Under the pieces are notes generated by a model that was given only the letters and a program-made list of their open reading frames with translations, ran no database searches and was not told where the DNA came from. A DNA stretch of 7,947 nt from Gemmatimonadaceae bacterium (GTDB lineage: Bacteria; Gemmatimonadota; Gemmatimonadetes; Gemmatimonadales; Gemmatimonadaceae), in NCBI GenBank assembly GCA_013820975.1, contig JACDHQ010000076.1, positions 1 to 7,947 of the forward strand, written 5' to 3'. This document shows, piece by piece, positions 6,170 to 7,947 of the stretch; position 1 is the first letter of the stretch, and every line of letters starts with the position of its first letter. The position numbers and the translations under genes are program-made.

Positions 6170-6676
6170 GCGTGCCGAGCCGCCGACGTTGGTGTCCTGC
6201 ATGACCTCGTCGGTGCGCGCGGCCCGCCACGCACGCAGCCGCTTGCGCACCTCCGGCCGCGAGTTGCTCACGATAGCCGCCGCCAGCAGCGCGGCATTCG
6301 CGGCACCCGGCTCGCCAATGGCCAGCGTGCCCACCGGCACGCCCCGCGGCATCTGCACGATGGAGAGCAGCGCATCGACGCCGTTGAGTACCGTGGCGGG
6401 AACAGGAACCCCGAGCACCGGGACGAGCGTCTTCGCCGATACCATGCCCGGCAGGTGCGCCGCCCCGCCGGCCGCAGCGATGATCACCTCCAGCCCGCGC
6501 TCCTCGGCACTCGCGGCATATCCGAACATCCAGTCGGGCGTACGGTGCGCCGAGACGATCCGCACCTCATGCGGGATCTCGAGCTCCGACAGCAGGTCGA
6601 TGGCGGGCTGCATCGTGCGCAGGTCGCTCCTGCTCCCCATGATCACTGCCACGAGTGCGGATGTGGGGTCAGCCAT
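6167..6676 (-). CDS. purE: N5-carboxyaminoimidazole ribonucleotide mutase (class I PurE)
   Basis: A 169-residue protein that moves the carboxylate of N5-CAIR to C4, giving CAIR; class I PurE forms a cytoplasmic octamer. The class I motifs are complete: MGSRSD (13-18), SAHRTP (42-47, with the catalytic His44), AGGAAHLPGM (69-78), LGVPVP (88-93) and LSIVQMPRGVPVGTLAIG (104-121), then GAANAALLAA. Presence of purK immediately downstream agrees with the bacterial mutase type rather than the AIR carboxylase type. The ATG at 6676 is the first start after an in-frame stop (TGA at 6697-6695), so the N-terminus is well fixed. No convincing Shine-Dalgarno precedes it. The C-terminus is a few residues longer than E. 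coli PurE (…DEVMQDTNVGGSAR) because it runs into the purK start. Confidence 0.97.
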   Translation of the reverse strand: MADPTSALVAVIMGSRSDLRTMQPAIDLLSELEIPHEVRIVSAHRTPDWMFGYAASAEERGLEVIIAAAGGAAHLPGMVSAKTLVPVLGVPVPATVLNGVDALLSIVQMPRGVPVGTLAIGEPGAANAALLAAAIVSNSRPEVRKRLRAWRAARTDEVMQDTNVGGSAR

Positions 6677-6698
6677 GTGCGAATTGAGCGTGGGTCAT
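6669..6698 (-). CDS. Possible nine-codon leader ORF overlapping the purE start
   Basis: Minus-strand ATG at 6698 opens a frame for MTHAQFAHG and stops at TGA (6671-6669), eight bases inside purE in another frame. A GAGG lies only 3 bases before its ATG, which is too close for a normal site. It might deliver ribosomes to purE by termination and re-initiation, since purE lacks a visible site of its own. A chance ORF of this size is common, so confidence is low. Confidence 0.12.
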   Translation of the reverse strand: MTHAQFAHG

Positions 6699-6788
6699 GG
6701 GCCTCGAACCATGTGGACGGTCGCTGAACGGTGCCCGCGGCAGCGGCGATCCGCAATGCCGCTGGGGAGCGATGCGATGCGACGAAAG
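6677..6788 (-). promoter_or_regulatory. Receptor-purE intergenic gap, probable purE promoter region
   Basis: This 112-base non-coding gap is the longest in the window and must hold the purEK promoter if purE is not read from the receptor transcript. I find no good sigma-70 pair: TTGCGG is present but has no fitting -10 box. It contains a 7 bp inverted repeat (6741-6764) and, next to the receptor stop, a small direct repeat of GCGAT/GCGAT/GCGAC (6769-6783). I do not recognise a purine riboswitch or a PurR-like operator. Confidence 0.35.
6741..6764 (-). terminator. Hairpin between TonB receptor and purE, no U tract
   Basis: CAGCGGC (6741-6747) and GCCGCTG (6758-6764) are perfect reverse complements, giving a 7 bp GC-rich stem with a 10-base loop, 24 bases after the receptor stop. 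The RNA downstream is GC-rich without a U run, so this would be an unusual terminator; an mRNA-stabilising hairpin or a dyad operator for purE are alternatives. Confidence 0.3.
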
Positions 6789-7947
6789 CTACAGCTGCAG
6801 CCCGAGCGTGAGCGCCGGGCCGGCAACCGGCTTCGCCGATGCGTCGAGGTAGCTCGCGCCGGTGAGGTTGGTGGCGTCGAGGTGGAGCGACCCGCGCCGG
6901 AGGCGCAAGGCTGCCCGGGTATTGGCATGCACGTAGGGCGCCTCACCCGCGCGGCGCGCGGCCCGGGCGGCCACACTGAGGCGCAGCCGCTCGCCGAAGC
7001 CGCGGGAAGCCGAAGCGGCGACGACTCGCGTGAGGGGCCGCAACGCATATTTCCCTGCATACCCATCCGCTGCCTCCGCGTCGAACCGAAGCCCGCTCAC
7101 GCTCGCGGTCCAGTCGGTGCCGAGCACCTCCGGGATGCCCACGGACAGCTCCACCCCGTGGTAGGTTGCCGACTCGAGGTTCGCGGTCCGCCACGGTGCA
7201 GTCGCCGGAGCCCCGGCAGGACGAATCCAGTCGATGAGTGCATCGGCGCGCCTGACGAACGCCGCAGCGTCGAGGCTCCCCCACCGCGCGACCGCACGTG
7301 CGCCGAGTTCGCCCGCCCAGAAGCGCTCGACCTCCAGGTCGGCAGTGGCGATGTGCGCCGGGTCCACGTAATGGCGTTCGGTCCACGAAGGCGCGCGCAA
7401 CCCGCGCCCGGCGGATGCCCGCAGGAGGGTCACTCGCCCGGCAGGCAGGGCAAGCGAGAGCGACGGCGAGGCGAACGTCCCTGCCGACGTCGAGGCATCG
7501 ACCCGGATCCCGGCGGTCACGCTCGGCCGACCGGCCTGCCCGACCGTGGCCTCCGTGAACGCGCCAGCACGCTGTTCCCTGCGGTTGCCCAGTCGCGCGC
7601 TCTCGAGTTCAGCATCGAACCCGTCGACCCCTGCAGCCATCCGCACCGCTTCGCCAACCGTGCGTGCCGCCACGATCTCGGCCGTGCGCTGCAGCGTGGT
7701 GTGACGATTCCGGTAGAAGCCGGGATCCGCGCGTCGCAGGATGAAGTCGTCCGTGTGCCGCCTCCCCGACAGGGAGGACGCGATGTGCCACGCACCGAGC
7801 GGCAGGTCCGCGACCCGAAGCGAGACGGCCTGCGTCCGCGTGCGCTCGTACGACGGCGCAGGAGCGTAGAAATCCGCAGCGCCGAAGTTCCGCGACGCGA
7901 GGCTCGCGTCGGAGGCGACGCGTGCAGTGCCGATGGTGCGCTCCACT
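6789..7947 (-). CDS. TonB-dependent receptor, C-terminal beta-barrel part (5' end outside window)
   Basis: About 385 residues are visible and the frame continues past the right edge; the GTG at 7946 is likely an internal valine. The family normally has 600-800 residues, so the signal peptide, TonB box and plug domain are missing here. The visible part is outer-membrane barrel: alternating short amphipathic strands, the typical GLRAPSWTERHYVDP turn (182-196, counted from 7946), ERFWAGELGARAV (207-219), YHGVELSVG (262-270) and a final NLTGASYLD (360-368) before the closing strand. The layout resembles BtuB/siderophore-type receptors, but the ligand cannot be deduced. The last residue is Leu (LGLQL) where outer-membrane proteins usually end in Phe or Trp. 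It precedes purE by 112 bases on the same strand with no evident functional link. Confidence 0.9.
   Translation of the reverse strand, partial: VERTIGTARVASDASLASRNFGAADFYAPAPSYERTRTQAVSLRVADLPLGAWHIASSLSGRRHTDDFILRRADPGFYRNRHTTLQRTAEIVAARTVGEAVRMAAGVDGFDAELESARLGNRREQRAGAFTEATVGQAGRPSVTAGIRVDASTSAGTFASPSLSLALPAGRVTLLRASAGRGLRAPSWTERHYVDPAHIATADLEVERFWAGELGARAVARWGSLDAAAFVRRADALIDWIRPAGAPATAPWRTANLESATYHGVELSVGIPEVLGTDWTASVSGLRFDAEAADGYAGKYALRPLTRVVAASASRGFGERLRLSVAARAARRAGEAPYVHANTRAALRLRRGSLHLDATNLTGASYLDASAKPVAGPALTLGLQL

Noticed and set aside
6168..6230. 21-residue N-terminal extension of purK
   Set aside because: It lies in purE and is His/Arg-rich; the ATG at 6167 places the GGGQLGR motif at the usual distance from the start.
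1..7947. Mobile element, CRISPR array, prophage, tRNA/rRNA or defence system
   Set aside because: I saw no transposase or integrase motifs, no regularly spaced repeats, no tRNA-like cloverleaf in the gaps, and all coding space is taken by the genes listed. The window does not support a claim of a new defence or mobile system.

Overview
This is a 7.9 kb, high-GC bacterial window (about two thirds G+C by eye) with dense coding and almost no intergenic DNA. A TonB-dependent receptor and a periplasmic lipoprotein superoxide dismutase point to a Gram-negative (diderm) organism. The gene style is compatible with Gemmatimonadota or another high-GC environmental phylum, but that is an unverified guess.

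Layout. Bases 1-573 (+) hold the C-terminal part of a metallophosphoesterase whose start lies outside the window. Everything else reads on the minus strand, listed here in transcription order. At the right edge, 7947-6789 is the C-terminal half of a TonB-dependent receptor. After a 112 bp gap come purE (6676-6167) and purK (6167-5037), the two-enzyme route from AIR to CAIR in purine synthesis. After an 86 bp gap comes a compact run of five genes: sodC (4950-4408), ackA (4406-3162), a class I/II PLP aminotransferase (3162-2026), and two small 'membrane hairpin + SRPBCC' proteins (2029-1319 and 1304-570). The last of these ends tail to tail with the metallophosphoesterase, and one CTAG palindrome supplies both stop codons.

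Architecture. Three junctions are one- or four-base stop/start overlaps (TGATG for purE/purK and ackA/aminotransferase, ATGA for aminotransferase/SRPBCC), sodC and ackA are one base apart, and the two SRPBCC genes are 14 bases apart. This implies translational coupling and one transcript for sodC to the last SRPBCC gene, possibly continuous with purEK. These overlaps also fix several starts downstream of the longest possible ORFs.

Function. PurE and PurK clearly act together. The five-gene run has no textbook pathway in common: it joins superoxide removal, acetyl-phosphate/acetate exchange, transamination with unknown substrate, and two uncharacterised lipid- or ligand-binding-fold proteins anchored in the membrane. 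The SRPBCC pair looks like a diverged tandem duplication. I see no phage, IS, CRISPR, tRNA or rRNA genes. Most of the window is ordinary housekeeping DNA; the points most worth checking are the SRPBCC pair with its coupled neighbours and a G-quadruplex/C8 tract at the start codon of one of them.
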